Source of the DNA: Motiliproteus sp. SC1-56
Lineage (GTDB): Bacteria > Pseudomonadota > Gammaproteobacteria > Pseudomonadales > Balneatricaceae
Assembly (NCBI RefSeq): GCF_017309075.1
Contig: NZ_JAEMGS010000006.1
Location: 124,001 to 188,000, forward strand
Length of the DNA stretch: 64,000 nucleotides
Direction of reading: 5' to 3'
The first letter of the stretch is position 1, and every line of letters begins with the position of its first letter. Positions 9,056 through 22,082 of the stretch are shown here, in pieces. Made by a program: the position numbers and the translations under genes. The notes under the pieces are model-generated. The model had not been told where the DNA came from. It searched no databases and saw only the letters and a program-made list of their open reading frames with translations.

Positions 9056-10222
9056 TTATTTACCCTCCGCTGCTTTAACCGCTTGCTGAGCCGCGTCAGT
9101 CAGGCTGGTAGCGGCGATGATATCCAGGCCGGAATCGGCCAGTACCTGGGCACCCAGCTCGGCGTTGTTACCTTCCAGGCGCACCACGACGGGCACTTCA
9201 ACGCCCACTTCTTTAACAGCAGCGATAATCCCTTCGGCGATCAGATCGCAGCGGACAATACCGCCGAAGATGTTAACCAGAACCGCCTTGACAGCATCGT
9301 CAGACAGGATGATTTTGAACGCCTCGGCCACGCGCTCCTTGGTGGCGCCGCCGCCCACGTCCAGGAAGTTGGCGGGGAAGCCGCCGTGCAGCTTGACGAT
9401 GTCCATGGTACCCATGGCCAGGCCCGCGCCGTTGACCATGCAGCCGATGGTGCCGTCCAGGGCCACGTAGTTCAGTTCCCACTTGGCGGCGTGGGCTTCA
9501 CGCTCGTCGTCCTGGGACGGATCGTGCATTTCCTGCAGATCCTTGTGACGGTAAGTGGCGTTAGAGTCGATGACCACCTTGGCGTCCAGGCAGTGCAGGT
9601 TGCCGGCGTCGGTGACAACCAGGGGGTTGATCTCCAGCAGCGCCAGATCCTTCTCTTCGAACATGGTCGCCAGACCCAGGAAGATCTTGACGAACTGCTT
9701 GATCTGGTCGCCCTTGAGGCCCAGTTTGAAGGCCAGCTCGCGGCCCTGGTAAGGCTGAGGGCCTACCAGCGGATCGATGGTAGCCTTGAGGATCTTCTCG
9801 GGGGTCTCCTCAGCAACCTTCTCGATCTCAACACCGCCCTCAGTAGAGGCCATGAATACGATACGGCGGGTAGAACGGTCAACCACCGCACCCAGGTACA
9901 GTTCCTGATCGATATCGGTGCAGGTCTCTACCAGAATCTTGCTGACCGGCTGGCCGTTTTCGTCGGTCTGGTAGGTCACCAGACGCTCGCCAAGCCACTT
10001 CTCGGCGAATGCCTTGGCTTCGTCAGGGGTATCAACCAGCTTGACACCGCCGGCCTTACCACGGCCACCGGCGTGGACCTGGGCCTTAACAACCCACTTA
10101 TCGCCGCCGATGCGCTTGCACGCTTCGGCTGCTTCTTTGGGAGTTTCAACGGCCTCCCCCTTGGATACCGGCAAACCGTACTGGGCAAACAGCTGTTTTC
10201 CCTGATACTCGTGAAGATTCAT
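9056..10222 (-). CDS. sucC: Succinate-CoA ligase subunit beta
   Basis: A 388-residue beta subunit with the ATP-grasp fold: N-terminal [18 protein letters not shown], the glycine-rich loop [10 protein letters not shown], the metal-binding EINPLVV segment and the C-terminal [13 protein letters not shown] region. It binds nucleotide and assembles with SucD. The three-base gap to sucD suggests coupled translation. A gap of about 120 bases separates it from lpd upstream and holds a GC-rich hairpin without a U-tract, perhaps a processing or attenuation site. Confidence 0.98.
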   Translation of the reverse strand: MNLHEYQGKQLFAQYGLPVSKGEAVETPKEAAEACKRIGGDKWVVKAQVHAGGRGKAGGVKLVDTPDEAKAFAEKWLGERLVTYQTDENGQPVSKILVETCTDIDQELYLGAVVDRSTRRIVFMASTEGGVEIEKVAEETPEKILKATIDPLVGPQPYQGRELAFKLGLKGDQIKQFVKIFLGLATMFEEKDLALLEINPLVVTDAGNLHCLDAKVVIDSNATYRHKDLQEMHDPSQDDEREAHAAKWELNYVALDGTIGCMVNGAGLAMGTMDIVKLHGGFPANFLDVGGGATKERVAEAFKIILSDDAVKAVLVNIFGGIVRCDLIAEGIIAAVKEVGVEVPVVVRLEGNNAELGAQVLADSGLDIIAATSLTDAAQQAVKAAEGK

Positions 10223-10342
10223 GCTATTGATCCGTTGTGTTTTCAGTCATTGAAAGTCTGTGGCCGACCCGTGCAGCCACCGATGTGAGCACCTTTACAG
10301 ATACTCGTCGGCCGCCCGGGGGCGGCCGAAACTTGATACCGT

Positions 10343-11791
<1,449 letters not shown>

Positions 11792-11819
11792 CTATCAATA
11801 ACCTTGTGGGTTTGTATCG

Positions 11820-13022
11820 TTAGACATCCAGCAGCATACGTGCCGGATCTTCAAGCAGATCCTTGATGGTGACGAGGAACTGTACGGCATCCTTGCCGTC
11901 GATCATACGGTGATCGTAAGAAAGGGCCAGGTACATCATCGGCAGAATTTCCACCTGTCCGTTAACCGCCATGGGGCGCTCCTGGATCTTGTGCATACCC
12001 AGGATCGCGGTCTGCGGCGGGTTCAGAATCGGCGTCGACATCAGAGAACCAAAGACACCGCCGTTGGTGATGGTGAAGGTGCCGCCCTGCATGTCTTCAA
12101 TGCCCAGCTTGCCATCACGGCCGCGCTTACCGAAATCGGCAATAGCCGCTTCGACATCGGCCAGCCCCATGCCGTCGGTGTCACGCAGCACGGGCACCAT
12201 CAGGCCACGCTCGGTAGAAACGGCGACGCCGATGTCCTGGTAGCCATGGTAGACGATGTCGTTACCGTCGATGGAGGCATTGACCGCGGGGAAGCGCTTG
12301 AGGGCCTCGGTGGCGGCTTTGACGAAGAAGGACATGAAGCCCAGGCGGGTGCCGTTGTGGGTCTTCTCAAAAAGGTCCTTGTACTGCTTGCGCAGTTCCA
12401 TCACCGGCTTCATGTTGACCTCGTTGTAGGTGGTCAGCATGGCCGCATTCTGTTGCGCTTCCACCAGCCGCTTAGCGATGGTGGCCCGCAGGCGGGTCAT
12501 GGGCACCCGCTTCTCAACCCGCTCGCCAGCGGCGATCGCAACGGGCGCCGGGGCGGGGGCCGGCGCAGCAGCGGGGGCTGCCGGCTTGTTCTTCAGGTAG
12601 TTAACCACGTCTTCCTTGGTCACGCGGCCACCTTTGCCGGTGCCGGGTACCTGGGAGGCGTCCAGGTTATTCTCTTCCAGCAGTTTACGGGCGGCGGGAC
12701 CGACGCCGGCCTCGCCTGCGTCTTCCGCCTCGGCGGCCGGCGCGGTAGCCGCGGCGGCGTCACCGTTGTTTGCGGCCGGGGCAGCGCCCGCCTCAAACCG
12801 CGCGATCACCTCATCGCTGAGCACGGTGTCCCCCTCGCCCTTGATGATTTCGGCGATAGAACCGTCGGCGGGGGCTACCACCTCGAGAACCACCTTGTCG
12901 GTCTCGATATCGACGATCAGCTCATCGCGGGAAACCGCTTCTCCGGGCTGCTTGTGCCAGGTTGCCACGGTACCGTCGGCAACGGACTCAGGGAAAGTTG
13001 GTGCTTTGATTTCGATTGACAT
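11820..13022 (-). CDS. sucB: Dihydrolipoyllysine-residue succinyltransferase (E2 of 2-oxoglutarate dehydrogenase)
   Basis: A 400-residue E2 protein. One lipoyl domain (residues 1-75, with lipoylated lysine in ETDKVVLEV) is followed by an Ala/Pro linker, a peripheral-subunit-binding domain ([18 protein letters not shown] through [10 protein letters not shown]), a second Ala/Pro linker and the catalytic acyltransferase domain ending with [12 protein letters not shown], which holds the HxxxDG active site. It transfers succinyl groups to CoA. It sits between sucA and lpd. Confidence 0.97.
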   Translation of the reverse strand: MSIEIKAPTFPESVADGTVATWHKQPGEAVSRDELIVDIETDKVVLEVVAPADGSIAEIIKGEGDTVLSDEVIARFEAGAAPAANNGDAAAATAPAAEAEDAGEAGVGPAARKLLEENNLDASQVPGTGKGGRVTKEDVVNYLKNKPAAPAAAPAPAPAPVAIAAGERVEKRVPMTRLRATIAKRLVEAQQNAAMLTTYNEVNMKPVMELRKQYKDLFEKTHNGTRLGFMSFFVKAATEALKRFPAVNASIDGNDIVYHGYQDIGVAVSTERGLMVPVLRDTDGMGLADVEAAIADFGKRGRDGKLGIEDMQGGTFTITNGGVFGSLMSTPILNPPQTAILGMHKIQERPMAVNGQVEILPMMYLALSYDHRMIDGKDAVQFLVTIKDLLEDPARMLLDV

Positions 13023-13066
13023 GTCACTTCCTTCTTTATCGTAGTCAGGTGGTAGCCACCAACCTG

Positions 13067-15901
13067 TTAAGCGTAGATCGCGTCGTGAACCAGTTTTTCC
13101 TGCTCTTCCACATGCTGGGACATATAGCCCGAGGCCGGTGCTGCCGAAGCGGCGCGGGCCGAAACCTCAAGGTTCAGCTGCGGGAACAGCCCCTGCAGAA
13201 CGTGGCGCATGTGATGCTGGCTGCAGTACCAAGCGCCCTGGTTAAGGGGCTCTTCCTGGCACCAGATGACTTTCTCGGTGTTCTTGTAGGGCTCAAGCGC
13301 CTGGGCCAGGTCGTTTTCCGGGAACGGATAGAGCTGTTCGATACGGACGATGGCCACATCCTCAACACCGTCGGCTGCGCGTTTGTTATAAAGGTCGTAG
13401 TAGACCTTGCCGCTACAGAGCACCACCCGCTTGACCTTGTCCGCATCCAGCGCGTCCACCTCGGGAATCACCGGCTGGAAGTGACCGCTAGTCAACTCAT
13501 CCAGGGTGGAGATTGCCTGCTTATGACGCAGCAGACTCTTGGGCGACATCACGATCAGGGGCTTGCGCAGCGGACGGATCACCTGACGGCGCAGCATATG
13601 GAACACCTGGGCCGGGGTGGTGGGCACGCAGACCTGGATGTTGTGCTCGGCGCACAGCTGCAGGTAGCGCTCCAGGCGCGCCGAGCTGTGCTCGGGCCCC
13701 TGCCCCTCGTAGCCGTGGGGCAGCAGCATGGTCAGCCCACACAGGCGGGCCCACTTGTGCTCGCCGGAGGTAATGAACTGGTCAATCACCACCTGGGCGC
13801 CGTTGGCGAAATCACCAAACTGGGCTTCCCAGATTACCAGCGCGTTGGGCATGGTAGTCGCGTAACCGTATTCAAAGGCCAGCACCGCCTCCTCGGAGAG
13901 GAAGGAGTCGTAAATGGTCATCCGCGGCTGGTCCGCCCCCAGATTCTGCAACGGCACGTAGGTGCTGGCATCTTTCTGATTGTGCAGCACCGCGTGACGG
14001 TGGGAGAAGGTACCCCGCCCGACATCCTGGCCGGTCAGGCGTACCGGGTGTCCCTCGGCCAGCAGCGTGGCGTAGGCCATGGTTTCGGCGAACCCCCAGT
14101 TAATGGCCATCGCGCCCGCACCCATTTTCTTGCGGTCTTCAATGATCTTGGCGACCTGGCGCTGCACAACGAAACCCTCGGGTACGTTAACCAGTTTGCC
14201 AGATAGTTCTTTGATCAGCTCGGGGTCAACCTGGGTATCGCAATGATGCTCCCAGTCATGACCGATATAAGGCGTCCAGTCGACGAAGAGCTTTTCGTTA
14301 GGCTCGGTCACCAGGGATTTGGCGACGTGGCGACCATCCTCCAGTGAGCGGCGGTAATCCGCTTCCAGCGCCTTGCTTTCATCTTCGGACACCACGCCTT
14401 CGGCGATGAGCTTCTCGGCGTACAGGGTACGGGTGCTCTTCTGGGTCTTGATCTTCTTGTACATCAGCGGCTGGGTCCCGGAGGGTTCATCCGCTTCGTT
14501 ATGCCCGCGACGCCGGTAGCAGACCAGGTCAATGACTACGTCTTTTTTGAACTCGTTACGGTAGTCCAGTGCCACCTGGGTGACGAAGGCCACCGCCTCG
14601 GGATCGTCACCGTTGACGTGGAAAATCGGCGCCTGGACCATCTTGGCGACGTCGGTGCAGTACTCGGTGGAGCGGCTGTCTTCACGCTTGTTGGTGGTAA
14701 AGCCGACCTGATTGTTGATCACCACGTGAACCGTGCCGCCGGTCTTGTAGGCACGGGTCTGGGACATCTGCAGGGTTTCCATCACTACGCCCTGGCCGGC
14801 GAAGGCCTGGTCGCCATGAATGGTGATGGGCAGCACCAGATCACCGTCAGGGTCTTCACGACGATCCTGGCGTGCCCGCACGGAGCCTTCTACCACCGGA
14901 GATGCGATCTCCAGGTGGGACGGGTTGAAGGCCAGCGCAATGTGCACCTCGCCGCCTGGCGTGGTGACATTGGACGAGAAGCCCTGGTGGTACTTCACGT
15001 CGCCTGAGGTATCCAGCAGGCGCTTGCCTTCGAACTCTTCAAACAGATCCCGGGGGTTCTTGCCGAAGGTGTTGACCAGTACGTTGAGGCGGCCCCGGTG
15101 CGCCATGCCAATGACGACTTCCTTGGCGCCGGCTTTACCCGCCCGCTGGATCAGTTCATCCATGCAGGGAATCAGGCTCTCGCCACCTTCAAGGCCAAAA
15201 CGCTTGGCGCCGGCAAAGCGGGAGCCCAGGTACTTTTCGAGTCCCTCGGCCGCGGTCAGTCGCTCGAGGATATGGCGCCGGTAATCCGGCTCGAACTGGG
15301 GGTGGCACCGTACCGGCTCCAGACGCTGCTGAATCCAGCGCTTCTCCTGCGTGTCGACGATATGCATGAATTCAGCGCCGACGGTGGTGCAATAGGTGCG
15401 GTTCAGGTCATCCAGGATGTCTTTGAGCGGCGCTTCTTCCGGGCCGAAAAACAACGAACCCAGCTGGAAGGTGGTGTCCAGGTCTGCCGCCGATAGCTCA
15501 TGAAAATGGAGATCCAGATCCGGCACCTGCTGTCGCTCCATCAGCCCCAGCGGGTCGATCTGGGCGTGCTGGTGCCCCCGAACACGGTAGGCGTTGATCA
15601 TGCGCAGAACACGAACCTGCTTCTTTTCGTGCTCGGAGCTGACACTGGCGACAGGCGCGGCATGAGCACCGCGATGCTGATTTTTGGAGAGGTAGAGGAA
15701 GTGCTCGCGGATGGTGGAGTGAGGAACGTCCTGAGTCACGGTCTCCTGCACCCGGGGGAGCTTTTCGAACTCTTCGCGCCAGCCCTGAGGCACGGAGTTG
15801 GGATCTCGCAGGAAACTCTCGTAAAGTTCTTCGACGTAGGAGAGGTTTCCACCACCCAGGTGGGAGCTCTTCCACATCAGCTCCATGATGCCTTCTTGCA
15901 T
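13067..15901 (-). CDS. sucA: 2-oxoglutarate dehydrogenase E1 component
   Basis: A 944-residue thiamine-diphosphate-dependent E1 subunit that decarboxylates 2-oxoglutarate and passes the succinyl group to SucB. Recognisable segments are the N-terminal [14 protein letters not shown], the active-site [22 protein letters not shown] and the [12 protein letters not shown] motif. Length matches the family. The ATG at 15901 gives the conserved [10 protein letters not shown] start. It is the first gene of the operon and should be driven from the noncoding region upstream. Confidence 0.98.
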   Translation of the reverse strand: MQEGIMELMWKSSHLGGGNLSYVEELYESFLRDPNSVPQGWREEFEKLPRVQETVTQDVPHSTIREHFLYLSKNQHRGAHAAPVASVSSEHEKKQVRVLRMINAYRVRGHQHAQIDPLGLMERQQVPDLDLHFHELSAADLDTTFQLGSLFFGPEEAPLKDILDDLNRTYCTTVGAEFMHIVDTQEKRWIQQRLEPVRCHPQFEPDYRRHILERLTAAEGLEKYLGSRFAGAKRFGLEGGESLIPCMDELIQRAGKAGAKEVVIGMAHRGRLNVLVNTFGKNPRDLFEEFEGKRLLDTSGDVKYHQGFSSNVTTPGGEVHIALAFNPSHLEIASPVVEGSVRARQDRREDPDGDLVLPITIHGDQAFAGQGVVMETLQMSQTRAYKTGGTVHVVINNQVGFTTNKREDSRSTEYCTDVAKMVQAPIFHVNGDDPEAVAFVTQVALDYRNEFKKDVVIDLVCYRRRGHNEADEPSGTQPLMYKKIKTQKSTRTLYAEKLIAEGVVSEDESKALEADYRRSLEDGRHVAKSLVTEPNEKLFVDWTPYIGHDWEHHCDTQVDPELIKELSGKLVNVPEGFVVQRQVAKIIEDRKKMGAGAMAINWGFAETMAYATLLAEGHPVRLTGQDVGRGTFSHRHAVLHNQKDASTYVPLQNLGADQPRMTIYDSFLSEEAVLAFEYGYATTMPNALVIWEAQFGDFANGAQVVIDQFITSGEHKWARLCGLTMLLPHGYEGQGPEHSSARLERYLQLCAEHNIQVCVPTTPAQVFHMLRRQVIRPLRKPLIVMSPKSLLRHKQAISTLDELTSGHFQPVIPEVDALDADKVKRVVLCSGKVYYDLYNKRAADGVEDVAIVRIEQLYPFPENDLAQALEPYKNTEKVIWCQEEPLNQGAWYCSQHHMRHVLQGLFPQLNLEVSARAASAAPASGYMSQHVEEQEKLVHDAIYA

Positions 15902-16231
15902 TCTAGATGACCCTGTACATAGGGGACGTGCTGCCGTTAGCTGGACAACCTTGTTTTCACCGACTGACGAAGCGAAAGACCGGGCTTAAGCCAGGCTACT
16001 CGGGGAACGCCGCCCCCTTTATATGATTTTCAGTTGTTATCCAGGACCCTTATCGAAAGGCCCCTGGTAGCGTCCGGCGCCAAGTGTACAGCACTTAGCG
16101 GCGTGTAAATATAATGCTTTCTACTTACAAACTAAAGCCTTGATCAGGTTTCCGGGGTTACCGAGCCCAGGACCAAAGCCGTAAAAAAACACCGCCCCCA
16201 ACCGCCCCTCCCGGAGGGAGCTCAAGGGCAA
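15902..16231. promoter_or_regulatory. Noncoding leader region upstream of sucA
   Basis: About 330 bases between sucA and the sdhB terminator with no credible ORF. It contains AT-rich patches (around 16018-16030 and 16108-16140) that could hold minus-strand -10 elements for the suc operon, but I could not assign a convincing -35/-10 pair. Because the sdh operon has its own terminator, sucA very likely has its own promoter here. Confidence 0.45.
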
Positions 16232-16262
16232 AAAAAATGGTGCGCAAAGCGCACCATTTTTT
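16232..16262 (-). terminator. Intrinsic terminator of sdhCDAB
   Basis: A 14-base perfect inverted repeat with an AAA loop (core TGGTGCGC/GCGCACCA) flanked by A and T runs, immediately after the sdhB stop codon on the minus strand. Confidence 0.9.
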
Positions 16263-16276
16263 AATGGCTTAGCGGA

Positions 16277-16981
16277 TCAGGTTGCCTGTTGCAGCAGCAT
16301 ATTCCGGATTTTACCGATTGCCTTGGTGGGGTTAAGGCCCTTGGGGCACACATCCACGCAGTTCATGATGCCATGGCAGCGGAAAACGCTGAACGGATCA
16401 TCCAGGCCAGCCAGACGCTCACGGGTTGCGGTATCCCGGCTGTCAGCCAGGAACCGGTAGGCCTGCAGCAGACCGGAGGGCCCGATAAACTTGTCCGGGT
16501 TCCACCAGAAGGAGGGACAGGAGGTTGAACAGCAGGCACACAGAATACACTCGTAGAGCCCGTCCAGCTCTTCCCGCTCTTCGGGCGACTGCAACCGCTC
16601 GATGGCCGGCGGCGGCGTATCGTTGATCAGGTAGGGCTTGATCTTCTCGTACTGCTCGTAGAACTGACTCATATCCACGACCAGGTCGCGAATAACCGGC
16701 AGCCCAGGAAGCGGACGCAGCACCAGCTTGTCGTCCTTCACCACCGCCGACAGCGGCGTGATGCACGCCAGACCGTTCTTACCGTTGATATTCATGCCAT
16801 CGGAGCCACAGACCCCCTCACGACAGGAACGGCGGTAGCCCAGCGTCGGGTCCTTGTCCTTGAGCAGCTGGAGCAGATCCAGCACCATGATGTCTTTTCC
16901 ACCCGGGATATCGATCTGGATATCCTGCATGTAAGGCGCATCATCAACCTCGGGATTGTAACGATATACACTTACCAGCAT
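16277..16981 (-). CDS. sdhB: Succinate dehydrogenase iron-sulfur subunit
   Basis: A 234-residue SdhB. Cysteine groups for the three clusters are visible: CREGVCGSDGMNINGKNGLAC for [2Fe-2S], CILCACCSTSCP for [4Fe-4S], and CHGIMNCVDVCPKGLNP completing the [3Fe-4S] site. It carries electrons from SdhA flavin to ubiquinone at the membrane anchor. Last gene of sdhCDAB, 12 bases after sdhA. Confidence 0.98.
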   Translation of the reverse strand: MLVSVYRYNPEVDDAPYMQDIQIDIPGGKDIMVLDLLQLLKDKDPTLGYRRSCREGVCGSDGMNINGKNGLACITPLSAVVKDDKLVLRPLPGLPVIRDLVVDMSQFYEQYEKIKPYLINDTPPPAIERLQSPEEREELDGLYECILCACCSTSCPSFWWNPDKFIGPSGLLQAYRFLADSRDTATRERLAGLDDPFSVFRCHGIMNCVDVCPKGLNPTKAIGKIRNMLLQQAT

Positions 16982-16993
16982 GTCATATCCCCC

Positions 16994-18766
16994 TTAGTAG
17001 GTACGCGCCTTGGGCGCAAAGGCTTCAACGGTCTTGGGCGCAAAGTTAACATCACGCTTGCCAACCCGCTTCTCACCGGGGAAGAACAGCGAGTGTTTCA
17101 GCCAGTTCTCGTCGTCGCGCTCGGTAAAGTCGTTACGGGCGTGAGCACCACGACTCTCCTTACGCTCCTCAGCCGCAATAGCAGTCGCTTCAGCCACTTC
17201 CATCAGGTTCTCAAGCTCCAGCGCCTCGATTCGCGCAGTGTTGAAGGCCTGGCTCTTGTCCTCCAGGTGGGTATTGGCGACACGCTCACGAATTTCCTTG
17301 AGCATTTTCAGACCCTTCTGCATGGACTCGCCTTCGCGGAACACCCCGAAGTAAAGCTGCATGGTCTTCTGAAGCTCGCCGCGAACCTCGGCCACACTCT
17401 CGCCACCGGTGCTGTTGTTGAGGCGATCCAAACGGGCCATCGCCGCATCGATATCGGACTCGGAGGCGTCCATGGCGGAGTAGCCTTCCTTCAGCGTCTT
17501 CTCGATCTGCATACCGGCAGAGCGACCAAAGACCACCAAATCCAGCAGCGAGTTGCCGCCCAGACGGTTAGCACCGTGCACGGACACACAGGCCACCTCA
17601 CCGCAGGCATAGAGACCTTCGATCTCTTTATCGTTGCCATCGGCATCGACGGTCAGCGCCTGACCGCCCACGTTGGTAGGAATACCGCCCATCATGTAGT
17701 GGCAGGTGGGCACCACGGGGATCGGCTCTTTCACCGGGTCCACATGGGCAAAGGTCTTGGACAGCTCGCAGATACCGGGCAGACGGCTGTGCAGCACTTC
17801 TTCACCCAGGTGGTCGAGCTTCAGGAACACGTGATCACCATCGGGACCACAACCGCGGCCGTCGAGGATCTCCAGTACCATGGAGCGAGCCACCACGTCG
17901 CGGCCGGCCAGGTCTTTGGCGTTGGGGGCGTAACGCTCCATGAAGCGCTCGCCGTCCTTGTTGATCAGGTAGCCACCCTCACCACGACAACCCTCGGTCA
18001 CCAGCACGCCGGCGCCGGCGATGCCGGTGGGGTGGAACTGCCACATTTCCATATCCTGGGCTGGGAAGCCGGCGCGCAGCGCCATGCCAACACCGTCGCC
18101 GGTGTTGATCAGGGCATTGGTGGTGGACTGGTAGATGCGCCCGGAACCACCGGTCGCGAAGACAGTGGCAGCAGCCTTGATGTAAACGGTTTCGCCGGTC
18201 TCGATGCAGATGGCGATACAACCCACCACAGCACCCGCCTGGTTCTTCACCAGGTCCACCGCGTACCACTCGTTCAGGAAGGTAGTGCCAGCCTTCAGGT
18301 TAGCCTGGTAAAGCGTATGCAGCAGCGCGTGGCCGGTACGGTCGGCAGCGGCACAAGTGCGCGCAGCCTGACCGCCCTCGCCAAAATTCTTGGACTGACC
18401 ACCAAAGGGACGCTGGTAGATGCGCCCGGACTCGGTGCGTGAGAACGGCAGCCCCATGTGATCCAGTTCGAAAACAGCCTGGGGACCAACGCTGCACATG
18501 TATTCAATCGCGTCCTGGTCACCAATATAGTCCGACCCCTTGACGGTGTCGTACATGTGCCAGCGCCAGTCATCATTGGGATCAGCGCTGGCGATGGCAC
18601 AAGTGATTCCGCCCTGGGCGGAAACCGTGTGCGAACGAGTCGGAAAAACCTTTGTTACACAGGCGGTTTTCAAGCCTGACTGAGCCAACTGGAGGGCGGC
18701 GCGCATGCCGGCGCCGCCACCGCCGATTACGATGGCATCAAAGCTAAGCGTACGTAGGTTAGACAT
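16994..18766 (-). CDS. sdhA: Succinate dehydrogenase flavoprotein subunit
   Basis: A 590-residue flavoprotein. The FAD-binding [17 protein letters not shown] motif is at the N-terminus, the covalent flavin histidine lies in [11 protein letters not shown], and the substrate-binding [15 protein letters not shown] and the arginine-containing [13 protein letters not shown] segments are intact. It oxidises succinate to fumarate. I use the ATG at 18766; a GTG one codon upstream is in frame. The start overlaps the sdhD stop region, consistent with translational coupling. Confidence 0.97.
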   Translation of the reverse strand: MSNLRTLSFDAIVIGGGGAGMRAALQLAQSGLKTACVTKVFPTRSHTVSAQGGITCAIASADPNDDWRWHMYDTVKGSDYIGDQDAIEYMCSVGPQAVFELDHMGLPFSRTESGRIYQRPFGGQSKNFGEGGQAARTCAAADRTGHALLHTLYQANLKAGTTFLNEWYAVDLVKNQAGAVVGCIAICIETGETVYIKAAATVFATGGSGRIYQSTTNALINTGDGVGMALRAGFPAQDMEMWQFHPTGIAGAGVLVTEGCRGEGGYLINKDGERFMERYAPNAKDLAGRDVVARSMVLEILDGRGCGPDGDHVFLKLDHLGEEVLHSRLPGICELSKTFAHVDPVKEPIPVVPTCHYMMGGIPTNVGGQALTVDADGNDKEIEGLYACGEVACVSVHGANRLGGNSLLDLVVFGRSAGMQIEKTLKEGYSAMDASESDIDAAMARLDRLNNSTGGESVAEVRGELQKTMQLYFGVFREGESMQKGLKMLKEIRERVANTHLEDKSQAFNTARIEALELENLMEVAEATAIAAEERKESRGAHARNDFTERDDENWLKHSLFFPGEKRVGKRDVNFAPKTVEAFAPKARTY

Positions 18767-18769
18767 CAC

Positions 18770-19126
18770 TTATAATCCCCAAAGAACCTGAACACCCCAC
18801 ACCAGGAAAGCAAACATCGCTGTTCCACAGATCACCTGGAACAGGAAGCGAGGCCCTGTGGGTTTGATGTAGTCAGTGGAGACACTCCACAGCCCGATCC
18901 ATGCATGAGCCCCGACGGAAAGCAAGGCCAGCAGGGAGAACACGCGCACCCAGGTCTGATCGAACAGCGCCCGCCACTGAAGGTAATCCATGTCGGGATT
19001 GAAAAACACGTAGCCGAGGATAAACAGCGTATAAACCAGCAACACGACCGCGGTTGCCCGCTGAATCATCCAGTCATAGAGGCCGCTGCGGCCGAAACTC
19101 GTAATCGTAGTGACGTTAGTTACCAT
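18770..19126 (-). CDS. sdhD: Succinate dehydrogenase membrane anchor subunit D
   Basis: A 118-residue protein with three transmembrane helices. The haem and quinone region HAWIGLWSVSTDYIKP is typical of SdhD. The ATG at 19126 (MVTNVTTITSFGRSG) overlaps the sdhC stop by 7 bases; the longer open frame from 19222 is a read-back into sdhC sequence. It anchors SdhAB and helps bind haem b and ubiquinone. Confidence 0.94.
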   Translation of the reverse strand: MVTNVTTITSFGRSGLYDWMIQRATAVVLLVYTLFILGYVFFNPDMDYLQWRALFDQTWVRVFSLLALLSVGAHAWIGLWSVSTDYIKPTGPRFLFQVICGTAMFAFLVWGVQVLWGL

Positions 19127-19497
19127 ACCCAAACCCCCGAAAGAATAACGGCTGCGACACCCGCGCCCAGGGTCACCTTGGCAGCCAGGGTTCCACTCTC
19201 CAGCTCTTCGCAGTAGCCGCAATCCATGATCAGATGCTTAACACCGGCGAACAGGTGGTACAAAAGGCAGGACACAAGCCCCCAGGTAATCAGCTTGGCA
19301 AAGAAGCTGTTTTCGAACATATCGACAACAGCATCAAAACCCTGCTGAGACTCCAGCGACAGGTCGAAAGCGAACAGCATAAATGCGATCCCGACAAACA
19401 GGATCACACCGGTAACGCGGTGCAAAATCGACGATATTGCCGGCAAGGGCTGCTTGATGGTACGTAGGTCTAAATTTACAGGTCTAATTTTATTCAC
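19120..19497 (-). CDS. sdhC: Succinate dehydrogenase cytochrome b556 subunit C
   Basis: A 125-residue protein, first gene of the sdh operon. SSILHRVTGVILFVG contains the quinone-site Ser/Arg signature, and LLYHLFAGVKHLIMD carries the haem-ligand histidine. Three transmembrane helices are visible. It is divergent from gltA across a 430-base regulatory region, so sdh expression can be coordinated with citrate synthase. Confidence 0.95.
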   Translation of the reverse strand: MNKIRPVNLDLRTIKQPLPAISSILHRVTGVILFVGIAFMLFAFDLSLESQQGFDAVVDMFENSFFAKLITWGLVSCLLYHLFAGVKHLIMDCGYCEELESGTLAAKVTLGAGVAAVILSGVWVW

Positions 19498-19930
19498 GGC
19501 TCTAATTCACACTCTATTGGCCCTGGCTTCAGGGTTGATTAGAAGGACGTGCTGACAGGGAAGCCCGGCTGGTCAGAGTGCGGCAAAACACGCCTACCGG
19601 CCTGAACTTAGCGGGACGAGTATACGCATATGCCCTCTGGAAAACAAACGCCCTCCCCCTTCTCCAAAGGTCTAACCCCTTGACCGACAGACACTCCAAA
19701 CAAACCCAGCCTACAACCAAAAGGGCATTTTTAGCCCCGCACTTTGATGCTAAAAAGCACCATGTTGCGATGCGAAAAAAGCGACTTTTGGTTTAATTGA
19801 CTTTGAGTTTTTTGACTCTATAGTGGGTACGACTTTGAATCCGAGCCCCTTCGCCCGCCCTTATTTTCGCGGCGGATGCGCTCCCCTGCAGGGTTTAAAA
19901 ACTACAAATAACGAGATGATAGGAGCCGCT
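19498..19930. promoter_or_regulatory. Divergent control region between sdhC and gltA
   Basis: About 430 bases without a credible gene; small open frames here have no ribosome binding site or family resemblance. The gltA promoter lies at 19797-19824. The AT-rich tract 19720-19800 may also contain the sdhC promoter on the minus strand, but I could not fix it. Confidence 0.6.
19797..19824 (+). promoter_or_regulatory. Sigma70-type promoter of gltA
   Basis: A TTGACT -35 element (19797-19802) and a TATAGT -10 element (19819-19824) are separated by 16 bases. This is 5/6 match at -35 and 5/6 at -10, about 107 bases upstream of the gltA start. Predicted transcription start is near 19831, giving a leader of about 100 bases. 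Confidence 0.7.
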
Positions 19931-21208
19931 ATGGCTGACAAAAAAGCATACCTGAAGGTCGACGGTATCGAGGAGACCATTGAACTGCCCGTGCTGCATG
20001 GCACCGAGGGTCCTGACGTCGTCGATGTGCGCGCCCTGGTCAGCAACGGACTGTTTACCTACGATCCCGGTTTTATGTCCACCGCCGCCTGTGACTCAGC
20101 CATTACTTATATCGATGGCGGCAACGGCGTACTGCTGCACGGTGGCTACCCGATCGAACAGCTGGCTAATAAGTCAGACTACATGGAAGTATGCTACCTG
20201 CTGCTGAACGGCGAGCTGCCCAACGCCGAACAGAAAGAAAAGTTCGTCAACACCGTCAAGAACCACACCATGGTTCACGAGCAGTTGAGCCACTTCTTCA
20301 ACGGTTTCCGTCGTGACGCTCACCCCATGGCCATCATGTGCGGCGTAGTAGGCGCGCTTTCTGCGTTTTACCACGACTCCCTGGACATCAACGATGCCCA
20401 CCACCGGGAAGTTTGCGCGTTCCGCCTGATCGCCAAGATCCCGACCATCGCGGCCATGTGTTACAAGTATTCTCTGGGTCAGCCCTTCATGTTCCCGCGT
20501 AACGAGCTGTCTTATGCAGAAAACTTCCTGTACATGATGTTCGGCACGCCCTGTGAAGAGTACAAGCCCAACCCCGTACTGGCTCGGGCAATGGATAAGA
20601 TCTTTATCCTCCACGCCGACCACGAGCAGAATGCATCGACGTCAACCGTGCGTCTGGCGGGTTCCTCCGGTGCCAACCCCTTCGCCTGTATCGCCTCCGG
20701 CATCGCCGCGCTTTGGGGACCGGCCCACGGCGGAGCCAACGAAGCGGTACTGAACATGCTCGAGGAGATCGGCGACGCCGAGAACATCCCCGAGTTCGTC
20801 GCCAAGGCCAAAGATCCCAACGATCCGTTCCGTCTGATGGGCTTCGGTCACCGGGTTTACCGCAACTTCGACCCCCGCGCCAAAGTGATGAAAATCTCCT
20901 GCGACGAGGTACTCAAGGAGCTGGGACTGGAGAACGATCCGCTGCTGAAGATCGCCAAGGAACTCGAGCGCATCGCCCTCGAGGACGAATACTTCGTCGA
21001 GCGCAAGCTCTACCCGAACGTCGACTTCTACTCCGGCATCATTCTCAAGGCGATCGGTATTCCCACCAACATGTTTACCGTGATCTTCGCCCTGTCCCGG
21101 ACCATTGGCTGGATCTCTCACTGGAACGAGTTCCACTCCAGCCCCAACAAAATCGGTCGCCCGCGTCAGCTGTACACGGGTCCGAACCAGCGCGACTACC
21201 CGGGCTGA
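19931..21208 (+). CDS. gltA: Citrate synthase
   Basis: A 425-residue type II (hexameric, Gram-negative) citrate synthase, condensing acetyl-CoA and oxaloacetate. Catalytic histidines lie in [16 protein letters not shown] and [17 protein letters not shown], and the catalytic aspartate in NVDFYSG. The ATG at 19931 follows an aggagc ribosome binding site; the open frame extends upstream without meaning. It is divergent from sdhCDAB and ends before a strong terminator. Members of this type are usually inhibited by NADH. Confidence 0.98.
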   Translation: MADKKAYLKVDGIEETIELPVLHGTEGPDVVDVRALVSNGLFTYDPGFMSTAACDSAITYIDGGNGVLLHGGYPIEQLANKSDYMEVCYLLLNGELPNAEQKEKFVNTVKNHTMVHEQLSHFFNGFRRDAHPMAIMCGVVGALSAFYHDSLDINDAHHREVCAFRLIAKIPTIAAMCYKYSLGQPFMFPRNELSYAENFLYMMFGTPCEEYKPNPVLARAMDKIFILHADHEQNASTSTVRLAGSSGANPFACIASGIAALWGPAHGGANEAVLNMLEEIGDAENIPEFVAKAKDPNDPFRLMGFGHRVYRNFDPRAKVMKISCDEVLKELGLENDPLLKIAKELERIALEDEYFVERKLYPNVDFYSGIILKAIGIPTNMFTVIFALSRTIGWISHWNEFHSSPNKIGRPRQLYTGPNQRDYPG

Positions 21209-21224
21209 TCCCACACCCGCAAAG

Positions 21225-21252
21225 AAAAAGCTGCCCTCGGGCAGCTTTTTTT
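21225..21252 (+). terminator. Intrinsic terminator of gltA
   Basis: An 11-base inverted repeat (core AGCTGCC/GGCAGCT, loop CTCG) ending in a run of seven T, 17 bases after the gltA stop. Confidence 0.9.
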
Positions 21253-21311
21253 ATCTCTGTATTTTGTCGCGATACTCACCAAGAAGCTGAGCACAGCCCC
21301 CTGGCGACGGG

Positions 21312-21914
21312 CTACTTGTAATAGGCGTTCTCAGTAACCGAGTGATCGGTGACATCCCGCACCGCCACCAAACCGGGTATTTTGGCCACCAGGGTGCTTT
21401 CCACCCCGTCCTTGAGCGTCATATCCACCGCGCTGCACCCCTGGCAACCGCCGCCGAAGCGCAGCACCGCCACCTCGCCCTGCTCCTCTGAGAGCACCTC
21501 AATCAAGGAAACCTCACCGCCGTGAGCTGCCAGCCCCGGGTTGATCTCGCTGTACAGGACGTAGTTGATCTGGTCCTCGATCGGACTGTCAGGACTGACC
21601 TTGGGGACCTTGGCGTTGGGGGCTTTGATGGTCAGCTGGCCGCCCATGCGATCCGCTGCGTAGTCGACCAGCGCTTCTTCCAGGTACTTGAGACTGTTGG
21701 GCTCCAGGTAGACACGAAACTTGGGCAGCTCCATCACCTCGTCCTGCTCGTTCACCTCCTCCGGCCGGCAGTAAGCCAGACAGGTTTCGGCATAGGGCGT
21801 GCCGGGCTGGGTGACAAACATCCGTACCCCGATTCCCACGACCTCCTGCTTGGCCAGCAACTCGGCAAGGTAGTCCTGGGCGCTTTCGGTAATGGTAATG
21901 TCCAAATTTTGCAT
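21312..21914 (-). CDS. nfuA: Fe-S biogenesis protein NfuA
   Basis: A 200-residue protein with a degenerate A-type N-terminal domain ([29 protein letters not shown]) and a C-terminal Nfu domain with the cluster-binding CQGC in [18 protein letters not shown]. It carries [4Fe-4S] clusters to target enzymes, especially under oxidative stress or iron limitation. I chose the ATG at 21914 ([13 protein letters not shown]), matching relatives, over ATG at 21956 or 21932. Monocistronic and convergent with gltA. Confidence 0.95.
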   Translation of the reverse strand: MQNLDITITESAQDYLAELLAKQEVVGIGVRMFVTQPGTPYAETCLAYCRPEEVNEQDEVMELPKFRVYLEPNSLKYLEEALVDYAADRMGGQLTIKAPNAKVPKVSPDSPIEDQINYVLYSEINPGLAAHGGEVSLIEVLSEEQGEVAVLRFGGGCQGCSAVDMTLKDGVESTLVAKIPGLVAVRDVTDHSVTENAYYK

Positions 21915-22082
21915 AGCTGACTTGTAACCCATTGGTTTGATCGTTTGTTCGACCATTCTATGCCATTCATCAACAAGAATGAACCCTACCCCTTTAGTCA
22001 GATATTCCCTCCACTTCCCGCGCCTCCACGGTCAAGGCTTATCTGATAGAATGGCCCGTTTACGCCCTTGAGTGGAGCTCAC

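Noticed and set aside
8024-10288. A 754-codon plus-strand open frame opposite sucC and sucD
   Set aside because: It mirrors highly expressed, GC-rich genes with strong third-position bias, has no family motif and no ribosome binding site; a long antisense frame is expected there.
10308-10329. A GC-rich hairpin between lpdA and sucC as an operon-internal terminator
   Set aside because: The stem is strong, but no U-tract follows on the minus strand, so read-through is expected; at most it is a processing or attenuation site.
17093-18442. A 449-codon plus-strand frame opposite sdhA
   Set aside because: Antisense shadow of a well-conserved gene; composition is His/Gly/Val-rich without recognisable domains.
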